From: NORP309 sp964352735
GTDB lineage: Bacteria; Pseudomonadota; Gammaproteobacteria; Xanthomonadales; Marinicellaceae
Assembly (NCBI GenBank): GCA_964352735.1
Contig: CAYGTC010000019.1
Location: forward strand, 4,941 to 68,940
DNA length: 64,000 nt
Direction: 5' to 3'
The translations under genes and the position numbers were made by a program. This document shows positions 21,401 through 29,890 of the stretch, one piece after another. Below the pieces are notes generated by a model. The model saw only the letters and a list, made by a program, of their open reading frames with translations, was not told the DNA's origin and did not search any database. How positions within the stretch are numbered: position 1 is the first letter of the stretch; each line of letters opens with the position of its first letter.

Positions 21401-23665
21401 TCATTTATTGCTCCTAAATTCATTGAGGGCGTGTTGATTATTTACATTATAAGTATTGGCTGCATCCATCAAATACTCAGCAATTTTATCTACATTTCTA
21501 TTCTGCCACTTTTCAAATGGCCCTCCCTGAGCCCACTGGTTAAAAGCACCCATTGCTGGCCCACAATAAATTTGATAATTCTTTTGTTCTTTCTGATGCC
21601 CCTTAATGGCCAATTGTTTGGAATGATTGAAATACCATTGAAAGACCTTTAGCATTTTGAATTTTTCATTGTTGTTGATTTCGTTTGTTTCTTGAGGCTC
21701 TGCATTTGCAATGATTTCCTCAATGACACTCTCACAATCACGTTGAAAAAAATGTTGTTCCATTTGTTTTTTGGTTTTTTGATCTATGTCTTCCAATCTT
21801 TGATACATCCTGTATAAATCATACAGTTTTTGTGCTCTTGCAGAGAAATAAGAGCCTTTATTGACAATCTGAGATTTTGTACCTGATTCAAATAATTCAC
21901 CTGACGGAATATAAGTCGTATCATCTGTACTGATGTTTTGTAAAATTTGTTTTACGTGATCACTGATTTCTGCTTCAACAGTGCATTGATTAATAGATCC
22001 TGTGACGATAAAATCCGCACCCAAGGCAAATACCAAGGCAATGGACTCTGGTGTACCCATTCCGCCACTTGAGCCAATTCTAACCTGTCCAGCATTTTTA
22101 AACATGTCAGCTTGTTTCTGACTGATCTGCTGACGTAACCTGATAATTTCTGGTAATTTAATCATAGTTACTGCTTGATCATTAACCCATGCGCCATCGC
22201 CCAGCACACAGACATCATCAGCCATAGGAACTTTTTGACACATCTTGTATTGTTGATCAGTAATACTTTTTTCTTGTAAAAGCTTATCAAGTAAATGCTG
22301 TGGTGCAGGTTGCATGAATAATTCTGCCGTTCTCGAAGCAGCTGTTTTAATCAAAATTTTATTGTTAATTGATAGTTTACCATTGTCCATGCTCAAGCCA
22401 TTTGCACGATATTTAACCAACTCCAAACCCACTTGATCATAATTGGAGACTTCTATCACACTGACTTTATGATCAATACACAAGTCAATTACCGTCATTT
22501 TTTTATGTGATCCACCAGTAAAGTAGTCTATATTGATTCCAAAATTCACATGAGTGGGGAGGCCTTTTTTTGTAGTAATTATCAATTGCTCTATTTTATT
22601 TAAAGGCAATCCGTGGCTGCCCAAAAATGCTAAAAATCCAGCGCGTGCCATTTTTGTCACCAATTTTGCGGATGAAATACCATGACACATTGAACCCGCT
22701 ATATAGGGGTGCTTAACAGCATAATCTATGAGAAATTGTTTTGACCCCAAACAGTTAAACGCTGTTGACAATGGATGCTCCAATGATTTTTCGATGGGTA
22801 ATTGATCATGCGATAAAGGTGAACAGTTTTTAAGAATGTCTGCATTCAGTTTGGTTAATATCTGAGAAGGACCAACTTCAATAATTTCCTGAGCTTGATT
22901 TACAGCCATCAAGTAGCGAATTGACTGTGTCCATTGTACTGATCCTGTGAGTTGTTCAATCAGCATCTGTTTTACTTTAGCGCCTTGATAAGGCAGACCT
23001 GTAATATTTGCAATCACTGGTATTTTCAACTCATAAAAGTTAAACTCATCAAGAAAATTTTGATAAGATTGTGCTGCGCTTTTCATATGACGTGAATGAA
23101 AGGCACCACTCACTTTTAATGGAATACAAAATACTTTTTCTTGATCAAATACATTTTTTGCTACATTAATGTCATCGAGTGTACCCGATAAAACCAGTTG
23201 CGAGGGAGAGTTGTAATTGGCAATATCAATGCTCTGTAGTTGACAACTTTCCAATATTTTTTTGATTTTCTTCTCATCTGAACGAATAACAGCAAGCATA
23301 CCTCCACCAGTAGCTTGACTCATTAATTCACCACGTTTTTGCACCAACTTCAACCCTGTTTCGAAATCAAAAACTCCAGCTGCCAGCAACGCATTATATT
23401 CGCCCAAACTATGCCCAGCTAAAATATCTGGTTCTTGGTTTTTTTTAAGAAAATCATAGTAGCTCAATGCATTCACTGTAAAAAGCGCTGGTTGGGTAAA
23501 TTGTGTTTCACTGAGAGAATTTTGAGGATCTTCGAGACATAACTGCTTTATTGAGTAGCCAAGAATCTTATTCGCAGATTCACACAAATCACTGTATTCA
23601 TCAAATAAATGAGAACACATGCCTTTGTGCTGAGCTCCCTGACCAGGAAAAACAATTGTTGTCAT
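21401..23665 (-). CDS. Trans-acting malonyl-CoA acyltransferase / enoylreductase didomain (AT-ER)
   Basis: 754 residues. The N-terminal 300 are an acyltransferase: FPGQGAQ at 6-12, the nucleophile motif GHSLGE with Ser86, Arg111 in KRGELM, and His190 in GAFHS. Residues about 310-754 are a PfaD/2-nitropropane-dioxygenase-type FMN enoylreductase, with GSSGGMGTPES and a downstream GADFIVTGS phosphate-binding stretch. Such didomain proteins (PksE, LnmG) load malonyl units onto the ACPs of AT-less PKSs and supply enoyl reduction in trans. The PKS starts 47 bp downstream on the same strand, so the two are surely co-transcribed. No ACP is fused. The start is ATG at 23665, without a strong ribosome site. 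This is the first gene of the operon. Confidence 0.93.
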   Translation of the reverse strand: MTTIVFPGQGAQHKGMCSHLFDEYSDLCESANKILGYSIKQLCLEDPQNSLSETQFTQPALFTVNALSYYDFLKKNQEPDILAGHSLGEYNALLAAGVFDFETGLKLVQKRGELMSQATGGGMLAVIRSDEKKIKKILESCQLQSIDIANYNSPSQLVLSGTLDDINVAKNVFDQEKVFCIPLKVSGAFHSRHMKSAAQSYQNFLDEFNFYELKIPVIANITGLPYQGAKVKQMLIEQLTGSVQWTQSIRYLMAVNQAQEIIEVGPSQILTKLNADILKNCSPLSHDQLPIEKSLEHPLSTAFNCLGSKQFLIDYAVKHPYIAGSMCHGISSAKLVTKMARAGFLAFLGSHGLPLNKIEQLIITTKKGLPTHVNFGINIDYFTGGSHKKMTVIDLCIDHKVSVIEVSNYDQVGLELVKYRANGLSMDNGKLSINNKILIKTAASRTAELFMQPAPQHLLDKLLQEKSITDQQYKMCQKVPMADDVCVLGDGAWVNDQAVTMIKLPEIIRLRQQISQKQADMFKNAGQVRIGSSGGMGTPESIALVFALGADFIVTGSINQCTVEAEISDHVKQILQNISTDDTTYIPSGELFESGTKSQIVNKGSYFSARAQKLYDLYRMYQRLEDIDQKTKKQMEQHFFQRDCESVIEEIIANAEPQETNEINNNEKFKMLKVFQWYFNHSKQLAIKGHQKEQKNYQIYCGPAMGAFNQWAQGGPFEKWQNRNVDKIAEYLMDAANTYNVNNQHALNEFRSNK

Positions 23666-24466
23666 GAAACAGTACCTAAATTTTACTGGCGATTATTAAA
23701 TCTCACTGTGCTAATACATTACGAGTTCATATTGATTTTCTCTGTATTTATGACCAATAGCATGAGTAGAGTTTTGTTAGGTCAAAACTTATGTAAATTA
23801 GAGTGCTTTATTTCTGTTAATTTTTAAATTATTTTTTACTGTACTAAAAAGCATTAATATACAAAAATGGTAAGTCAGATTAATAATAGTGGGTATTAGA
23901 TTCTAAAACTAATCAATTTTCATGTCAACGATTTGAATACAGGTCTGTACAAATAAAACCAATGAAAATTTATTAAAGAGCAAACCAGCAAAAAAGAACA
24001 AAATATCCATTTATGAATTTCAAGAATACAAAATAGCATTAATTATTGATTTTATTATGTTACTTTATAAATTTAAAAAAATTTGAGTCTATTTTTAATG
24101 TATAAAATCCGTGATCGCACATTGGATCAATAATTTTATACAGAATACTTAACTTTAAAAAACACATAACTTTACATAAAAAATCAAACCAGTATCATCT
24201 GCGTTCTTTTCATGAAACTTTGTACAAATTTAAAAATTGATACAATAGATTGACTTGTAAAATACTGATGAAGTAAAAATAAGAAATTACAAAACTGATC
24301 ACTTGAGCCTATGTAACTCAAAGCATCAATAAAGACATTATGGTATAAAGCTGGTTTCGTTAATTTTGTATGTATCACAGTCATGCACATTGAAAACATA
24401 CAATACGCATGACTGAAAATATTTCAATTTGAAAGGAGTATTAATTTACAAGAACAGCATGTAAAC
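23666..24466. other. 800-bp AT-rich intergenic region upstream of the PKS operon
   Basis: No convincing gene; a 71-codon minus-strand frame at 24184-24399 has no recognisable motif. It separates the core merR/ihfA operon from the biosynthetic cluster and presumably contains the cluster promoter and the end of the merR transcript. No tRNA, attachment-site repeat or transposase was seen. Confidence 0.6.
23757..23785 (-). promoter_or_regulatory. Candidate sigma-70 promoter for the AT-ER/PKS operon
   Basis: Read on the minus strand: TTGACC (one mismatch to the -35 consensus) at 23785-23780, a 17-nt spacer, and TGCTAT at 23762-23757 as a weak -10. The start codon lies about 90 nt downstream. The fit is modest. 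Confidence 0.3.
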
Positions 24467-24820
24467 TTATTTCAGAATATTTAAAATCTCTTCTAACTCA
24501 ATTCTAGTTTGATTGATCACTTGATAAGATTTACTGGCATCTTTTTCGTTTGTGCTACCATCAAGTTTAATTCGCGCGCCACTGATGGTATAACCATGTT
24601 CATATAGTAAACTACGAATTTGACGTATCATTATTACATCATGTCTTTGGTAATACCTTCTGTTCCCTCTCCTTTTCACAGGTTTAAGATTCGGAAACTC
24701 ATTTTCCCAATACCTCAAAACATGAGGTTTAACATCGCACAATGTACTTACTTCACCTATGGTAAAATAACGTTTTGCTGGGATTGATGGTAGTGTTTTA
24801 TTATGTCCTTGATCCAGCAT
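24467..24820 (-). CDS. MerR-family transcriptional regulator
   Basis: 117 residues with a MerR winged helix near the N-terminus: YFTIGEVSTLCDVKPHVLRYWE, then the wing segment RRGNRRYYQRHDV. A short coiled coil follows and no cysteine-rich metal site is visible. This is the small MerR-like protein routinely encoded straight after ihfA in gammaproteobacteria; its regulon is unclear. It starts at ATG 24820, 20 bp inside the end of ihfA, so it is translationally coupled to the translation operon. It is also the last core gene before the PKS cluster, but being on the core operon it is unlikely to be a cluster-specific regulator. Confidence 0.88.
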   Translation of the reverse strand: MLDQGHNKTLPSIPAKRYFTIGEVSTLCDVKPHVLRYWENEFPNLKPVKRRGNRRYYQRHDVIMIRQIRSLLYEHGYTISGARIKLDGSTNEKDASKSYQVINQTRIELEEILNILK

Positions 24821-25100
24821 AAGCTTCGATTGTATCTCTTATTTTTTGACCTGGTTTAAATGCAACAATTCTTCTTGGAGGAATGGCAACTTCTTCTAGT
24901 GTTTTAGGGTTTCTACCTGGACGTCCTTTCTTATCCCTGAGCTCAAAATTTCCGAACCCAGACAACTTGACATCTTTTCCATCAACAAGAATATCTTTTA
25001 TGGCGTTGAAAAAAGCATCTACAAATTCATTTGCTTCACATTTATTCAACCCAACATCCATATATAGCGCTTCAGCTAAATCTGTTTTAGTTACTGACAT
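24801..25100 (-). CDS. ihfA: Integration host factor alpha subunit
   Basis: 99 residues, the usual length. It opens MSVTKTDLAEALY and has the DNA-bending beta-arm GRNPKT with the Pro that intercalates into DNA, after the typical LSGFGNFELRDK. IhfA pairs with IhfB (encoded at 46399-46716) to bend DNA in recombination, replication and transcription. Its ATG overlaps the pheT stop as TAATG, and the merR start lies within its end. Location downstream of pheT distinguishes it from HU and IhfB. Confidence 0.95.
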   Translation of the reverse strand: MSVTKTDLAEALYMDVGLNKCEANEFVDAFFNAIKDILVDGKDVKLSGFGNFELRDKKGRPGRNPKTLEEVAIPPRRIVAFKPGQKIRDTIEAYAGSRT

Positions 25101-27472
25101 TAATGTCCTCGGATTTCTACGTCTAAATTTTCTTTTATAGAAGATACCACTTTAGATAACAGTTTGTCCACTTCTTTATCCTCAAATGTCGAATTTTGTT
25201 GTTGCAGTATCACCCCAACCGCCAAACTTCGTTTGCCACTTTGTATGTTTTCCCCTTGGTACTTATCAAAGACAAAACAGTCTACCATAAGTTCGCCCAA
25301 TTCTTGACTGATGATATCGTTGATTTGTTGATAACTGATGTTATCATCCACAATCATAGCAATATCACGTCTTACTGAAGGAAACTTTGAAACTTCATGA
25401 AATTCAGGCAATAATGTATCCATGATATTTTTCATATGTAATTCAAAAGCATAGACTTCTTTCTTAATGCCAATTTTAGCACAAACTTGCGGATGCACCT
25501 GACCAATCCAGCCAATACATTGATCATCCAACATCACTTCAGCTTGTCGACCAGGATGCAAAAATTCATGCTTACTTTGTTTGAAATAATAGGAAGCTTT
25601 AGTATTATCTAAAAGCGCTTCTAAATCTCCTTTACAATCATAAAAATCAACACCATCTTTAATCTGAGCCCAATGCTCAGTATGGCGCCTTCCCGTTAAA
25701 ACAGCAATGAGTTTATCATCTTCAATAATATCATTAAATTTATGAAACACTTTACCAGACTCAAAAAATTTGATGCTGTCATTTTGACGCCTCAAATTGT
25801 ATTTAAGGCTTTGCATCATACCAGGCAATAGACTGGTTCTCATGATCGCAAATTCTTCAGTCAATGGATTTTTTAATTTAATAGCCCCATCCATTAAGCC
25901 ATATGCTTGTAATTGCTTTTCTGAAATAAAACTATAATTAATGGCTTCATGATATCCCAAAACATTTAATTGGGACTTTATACTGGTTTGACTGATGATG
26001 TTTTCTGGCAATTGCATGACAACACTTTCACTGAATAAATTTTTGGATGGCATTTTGTCATAACCAATAATCCTTACCACCTCTTCAATCAAGTCTTCTG
26101 GTATATTGATATCAAAACGACTTGAAGCAGGCGTCACTTGCCATTTGTCATCATCATATTCAACCTGCATATGCAAACCTGTTAAAATATCAGTAACTGT
26201 ATGAGGGTCTACTTCAAAACCCAAAACACGCAATAACTTGTCTTGGCTTAATGTGATTGTTTGTCTCAATGGCAACTGTTCTGTAACTGTTTGCTCAACA
26301 ATTTCACCCACTTCACCACCACATATTTCCACAATCAATTGTGTAGCACGGTGCATGGCCTGTCTTTGCAATAATGGGTCAACCCCTCGCTCAAATCGAT
26401 GGGCAGATTCAGTATGTATACCCAAATCTCTTGATTTACCCATGATGGTTGCAGGATCGAAAAATGCCGACTCCAACACTATATCCCTGGTATCTGATTC
26501 AACACCACTGTTTTGCCCGCCCATTACACCTGCAATGGCCAAGTATTTATCTTGATCAGCAATCATCAAAAAGGATTCGTTAAGCTCTACGTCTTTACCA
26601 TCCAACAAGGTAATTCTATCACCTTTAGAGGCCATTTTTACGATGATCGAACCACTGATAGCCGCCTTATCAAATCCATGCATGGGCTGGCCTAACTCAA
26701 GCATTACATAGTTGGTCACATCCACCACTGGATGAATGGCTCTAATGCCTCCTCTTCGTAATTTTTCCTGCATCCACATCGGCGTTTCAACAGTATTATC
26801 GATATTGTTTATCACTCGACATAAATAACTTGGGCATTGTTTTACAGCCTCTACATTGACTTCAATTTTTTCTTCATGTGTGGCAGTTTTTTTAACTATT
26901 GTTGGCATCGTTATTGCGCTATTATTCAAGCAGGCCACATCAATGGCAATACCCTTAACACTAAAACAATCAGCTCTATTTGGGGTTAAATCAATATCTA
27001 TGATGTTATCATTCAATTGTAAATAACTCCTGATATCCTCGCCAACTGGCGCTGATGAGGGCAATTCTAAGAGCCCAGAATGATCATCGCTCAGACCTAA
27101 CTCTACATTTGAGCACAACATTCCAAAAGACTCTAAACCCCGCAGTTTTGATTTTTTAATCTTAAATCCACCGGGTAGTAACGCACCTATTTTTGCCAAT
27201 GGTGCTTTCAATCCGACTTTGACATTTGGCGCCCCACAAACAATTTGTAGTGAGGTATCCGCACCTGTATTGACTGTACAAACATTCAATTTATCTGCAT
27301 CGGGGTGTTTTTCAAGACCAATAATTTCAGCTACGATCACTTCGGTAAAATCGCCGGCTGCTGGTAACACTTCATCAACTTCTAATCCCAACATCGTCAA
27401 TTGCTCTGCCAATGTTTCTGTTGACACATCAGGATTAACCCATTCTCTTAACCATTGTTCACTTATTTTCAT
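25100..27472 (-). CDS. pheT: Phenylalanine-tRNA ligase beta subunit
   Basis: 790 residues, as in other bacteria. It begins MKISEQWLREWV. The tRNA-binding EMAP-like domain lies near residues 40-150, then B3/B4 editing and B5 domains, and a C-terminal ferredoxin-fold anticodon-binding domain ending EVRGH-like (VEIRGH). It joins PheS to make the alpha2beta2 enzyme that charges tRNA-Phe. It follows pheS by 18 bp and overlaps ihfA by one base, in the standard operon. Confidence 0.97.
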   Translation of the reverse strand: MKISEQWLREWVNPDVSTETLAEQLTMLGLEVDEVLPAAGDFTEVIVAEIIGLEKHPDADKLNVCTVNTGADTSLQIVCGAPNVKVGLKAPLAKIGALLPGGFKIKKSKLRGLESFGMLCSNVELGLSDDHSGLLELPSSAPVGEDIRSYLQLNDNIIDIDLTPNRADCFSVKGIAIDVACLNNSAITMPTIVKKTATHEEKIEVNVEAVKQCPSYLCRVINNIDNTVETPMWMQEKLRRGGIRAIHPVVDVTNYVMLELGQPMHGFDKAAISGSIIVKMASKGDRITLLDGKDVELNESFLMIADQDKYLAIAGVMGGQNSGVESDTRDIVLESAFFDPATIMGKSRDLGIHTESAHRFERGVDPLLQRQAMHRATQLIVEICGGEVGEIVEQTVTEQLPLRQTITLSQDKLLRVLGFEVDPHTVTDILTGLHMQVEYDDDKWQVTPASSRFDINIPEDLIEEVVRIIGYDKMPSKNLFSESVVMQLPENIISQTSIKSQLNVLGYHEAINYSFISEKQLQAYGLMDGAIKLKNPLTEEFAIMRTSLLPGMMQSLKYNLRRQNDSIKFFESGKVFHKFNDIIEDDKLIAVLTGRRHTEHWAQIKDGVDFYDCKGDLEALLDNTKASYYFKQSKHEFLHPGRQAEVMLDDQCIGWIGQVHPQVCAKIGIKKEVYAFELHMKNIMDTLLPEFHEVSKFPSVRRDIAMIVDDNISYQQINDIISQELGELMVDCFVFDKYQGENIQSGKRSLAVGVILQQQNSTFEDKEVDKLLSKVVSSIKENLDVEIRGH

Positions 27473-27490
27473 TGTTACTTACCTGATGTT

Positions 27491-28486
27491 TTATTTAAAT
27501 TGCTTTAAAAAAGCAATATCATTTTCAAAAAATTGTCTTAAATCATTGACCCCATAACGCAACATGGCAAATCGCTCCACGCCAAGTCCAAATGCAAATC
27601 CCGTGTATTTTTCCGGATCAATACCACCAGCTTTTAAGACATTGGGGTGCACCATTCCACAGCCCAAAACTTCTAACCAGCCACTGCTGCCATCTTCTTT
27701 CAACCACTCAACATCGACTTCTGCCGAAGGTTCAGTAAATGGAAAATACGACGGCCTTAATTTTATTTTCAGGTCCTTCTCAAAGAAGGCATTGACAAAT
27801 TGATTAAGCACCCCTTTTAAACTTGCAAAAGTTATGGTTTCACCAATCACCAATCCTTCCACTTGATGAAACATTGGTGTATGAGTTTGATCTGAATCAC
27901 TGCGATAAACCCGACCAGGCGCAATGATTTTTATTGGTGGACTCATGTCTTTCATGGCACGAATTTGCACGGGTGATGTATGAGTTCTCAATAGATGACC
28001 ATCATTAAACCAAAAGGTATCATGCATGGTTCTTGCCGGATGATGAGCTGGAAAATTCAGGGCTTCAAAATTGTGATAATCATCTTCTATCTCAGGCCCA
28101 GTTTTCACTTCAAAACCAAGCCCCGCAAATAATGTAACAATACGATTCATGGTTCTCGTTACAGGGTGAAGATTGCCATTGCGTTTTTTCCTACCTGGCA
28201 ATGTAATATCAACTGATTCTGCATTGAGTTGTTGCTCCATTGCTTTTTGTTGCAACAGTTCTCTGCGTGCTTGAATGGCTTTCTGTAACTGCCCTTTCGC
28301 CTTATTAATTTCAACACCCGCTTCTCGCCTTTGATCAGCCGGCAAACTTCCCAATTGCTTGAGTTGAGAGGTAATGGTGCCTTTTTTACCTAAATAAGCC
28401 ACACGAATGTCTTCTAATGCCTGATTATCACTGGCTGAATGAATTTCAGATAATGCTTTATCTAAAAGTTGATTGAGATTTTCCAC
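27491..28486 (-). CDS. pheS: Phenylalanine-tRNA ligase alpha subunit
   Basis: 331 residues including an N-terminal coiled coil and a class II catalytic core: motif 2 region RVYRSDSDQTHTPMFHQVEG, then FTEPSAEVD and the motif 3 region GFAFGLGVERFAMLRYG. The most likely start is GTG at 28486, because AGGTGA lies just upstream and the sequence from there aligns with known PheS N-termini. It is the catalytic subunit for Phe-tRNA synthesis. A hairpin with a U-run lies between rplT and this gene and could attenuate pheST. Confidence 0.96.
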   Translation of the reverse strand: MENLNQLLDKALSEIHSASDNQALEDIRVAYLGKKGTITSQLKQLGSLPADQRREAGVEINKAKGQLQKAIQARRELLQQKAMEQQLNAESVDITLPGRKKRNGNLHPVTRTMNRIVTLFAGLGFEVKTGPEIEDDYHNFEALNFPAHHPARTMHDTFWFNDGHLLRTHTSPVQIRAMKDMSPPIKIIAPGRVYRSDSDQTHTPMFHQVEGLVIGETITFASLKGVLNQFVNAFFEKDLKIKLRPSYFPFTEPSAEVDVEWLKEDGSSGWLEVLGCGMVHPNVLKAGGIDPEKYTGFAFGLGVERFAMLRYGVNDLRQFFENDIAFLKQFK

Positions 28487-28528
28487 GGTTCACCTGTTGG
28501 ATGTCATTAATATAGAGAAAATTTTTCA

Positions 28529-28580
28529 TAAAAAAAGGGAAACAACTGACCAGCATTCGCTGATAAGCTAATTTCCCTTC
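28529..28580 (-). terminator. Hairpin plus U-run between rplT and pheS (terminator or attenuator)
   Basis: On the minus strand AAGGGAAA (28579-28572) pairs with TTTCCCTT (28542-28535), followed by a run of T. The loop contains a second small stem CAGC/GCTG. pheST attenuation is known in enterobacteria, but I see no clear Phe-rich leader peptide in the right place, so attenuation is only possible. Confidence 0.6.
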
Positions 28581-28599
28581 TTTAAAGATTATGGTTTTT

Positions 28600-28953
28600 T
28601 TATAAGGCTGACTTGGCCAATTCTGCAACTGCTGCAAAACCTGCTTTGTCATGAACTGCCATATCTGCCAATACTTTACGATCTAAAGAGACATTAGCTT
28701 TCTTAAGACCGTTAATAAATCGTGAATAAGACATACCATTATTTCTTGCTGCCGCGTTAATACGTGTGATCCATAATGCTCTAAATTGGCGTTTGCGTTG
28801 CTTTCTATCACGATAAGCATATTGACCAGCTTTGATCACTGCTTGCTTTGCGACGCGATAAACTTTTCTGCGTGCGTTATAATAACCTTTTGCCAATTTC
28901 AGGATTTTTTTGTGGCGTCTTCTTGCTGTTACGCCTCTTTTAACTCTTGCCAT
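28600..28953 (-). CDS. rplT: 50S ribosomal protein L20
   Basis: 117 residues, the standard length. The start MARVKRGVTARRRHKKILKLAKGY is the conserved basic extension that threads into 23S rRNA, followed by the globular part with RKRQFRALWITRINAAAR. L20 is needed early in 50S assembly and represses its own operon in enterobacteria. It lies 13 bp after rpmI in the infC-rpmI-rplT block. Confidence 0.98.
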   Translation of the reverse strand: MARVKRGVTARRRHKKILKLAKGYYNARRKVYRVAKQAVIKAGQYAYRDRKQRKRQFRALWITRINAAARNNGMSYSRFINGLKKANVSLDRKVLADMAVHDKAGFAAVAELAKSAL

Positions 28954-28966
28954 TTCTCAACTCTCC

Positions 28967-29161
28967 TTATGCGTACGGTAACATTGATTTAACTTGTTTA
29001 ACATCAGACTCTGCAACCATGTCTGTACCACGTAAGTTTCTTTTACGTTTTTGTGTCATTTTAGTTAAGATATGACTTTTGTTAGCATAACCGCGCTTGA
29101 ACCCGGTCGCTGTTTTTTTAAAGCGTTTTGAAGCCGCTTTTTTTGTTTTCATTTTTGGCAT
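28967..29161 (-). CDS. rpmI: 50S ribosomal protein L35
   Basis: 64 residues beginning MPKMKTKKAASKRFK, the conserved L35 N-terminus, very basic throughout. A good ribosome site (AGGAG, 8 nt before ATG) is present. It sits between infC and rplT. The 178-bp infC-rpmI spacer contains a small CAGGT/ACCTG stem near 29310; in E. coli this region carries the L20-binding translational operator, but I cannot show a pseudoknot here. Confidence 0.97.
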   Translation of the reverse strand: MPKMKTKKAASKRFKKTATGFKRGYANKSHILTKMTQKRKRNLRGTDMVAESDVKQVKSMLPYA

Positions 29162-29339
29162 AATAATGCTCCTATTTTAATTTTAAAACCACAATAAGTA
29201 GCACTCCGCATTAATATTAATACTTGCATGCTTTAGCTATCCGAAACTCATTGCTGTTAACAATCATCAAGGCAGTCCATGACAATCTATGCTTTCAATC
29301 CGTATGGCAGGTGTTTTTACCTGTTTGCAATCATTCAGA

Positions 29340-29867
29340 TCATTTATTGACAACTTTTGGTGCCAATAACATAATCATAAAACGCCCTTCCATCTTTGCA
29401 GGCCGCTGTTCCACAGTAACCTCATCCTCTAAATCGTGTTCAAGTCTGTCAAGCATATTGCTACCAATGTCACGGTGAGCAAGCTCTCTGCCGCGGAACA
29501 TAATGGTTACCTTAACCTTATTGCCCTGACCGATGAACTTTCTTAAATTTCTTAACTTAACCTGATAATCAGCTTCTTCAGTATTTGGTCTGAATTTGAC
29601 CTCTTTTAGCTGAACCCGTTTTTGTTTCTTTTTAGATGCCTGTTTTTTCTTAGAGTTTTCAAACTTAAACTTTCCATAATCCATTATTTTACAAACAGGA
29701 GGCTCAGCTTTGGGAGAAATCTCGACCAAATCCAATTTTTGAGCCTTAGCTCTGTCCAAGGCTGCATCTGTAGCTAAAATTCCTACTTGCTTACCATCAC
29801 TATCAATCAACCGCACTTTCATTACAGTGATTGATTCATTTATTCTTGTTTGGTTTTTTTTAGCGAT
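29340..29867 (-). CDS. infC: Translation initiation factor IF-3, non-canonical AUC start
   Basis: With ATG at 29822 the protein would lack the conserved N-terminus. Extending in frame upstream gives IAKKNQTRINESIT before MKVRLID, matching the RIN...VRL block of IF-3, and the frame closes at a TAA six bases before an ATC codon at 29867-29865. A ribosome site GAGG lies nine bases before that ATC. IF-3 genes classically start at AUU/AUC/AUA, which lets IF-3 control its own synthesis by rejecting non-AUG starts. This gives 175 residues, near the usual 180, with both IF-3 domains (EPPVCKIMDYGKF and FRGRELAHRDIG). It lies 24 bp after thrS. Confidence 0.93.
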   Translation of the reverse strand: MAKKNQTRINESITVMKVRLIDSDGKQVGILATDAALDRAKAQKLDLVEISPKAEPPVCKIMDYGKFKFENSKKKQASKKKQKRVQLKEVKFRPNTEEADYQVKLRNLRKFIGQGNKVKVTIMFRGRELAHRDIGSNMLDRLEHDLEDEVTVEQRPAKMEGRFMIMLLAPKVVNK

Positions 29868-29890
29868 TTTTTAAATCCTCTTAGTATTAA

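Noticed and set aside
24184..24399. 71-codon frame in the spacer upstream of the PKS operon
   Set aside because: No ribosome site, no motif, and AT-rich spacer composition.
28458..28652. 64-codon frame with a Phe-rich stretch between rplT and pheS as a pheM-like leader
   Set aside because: The Phe codons are produced by the U-run of the hairpin itself and the frame overlaps both neighbouring genes.
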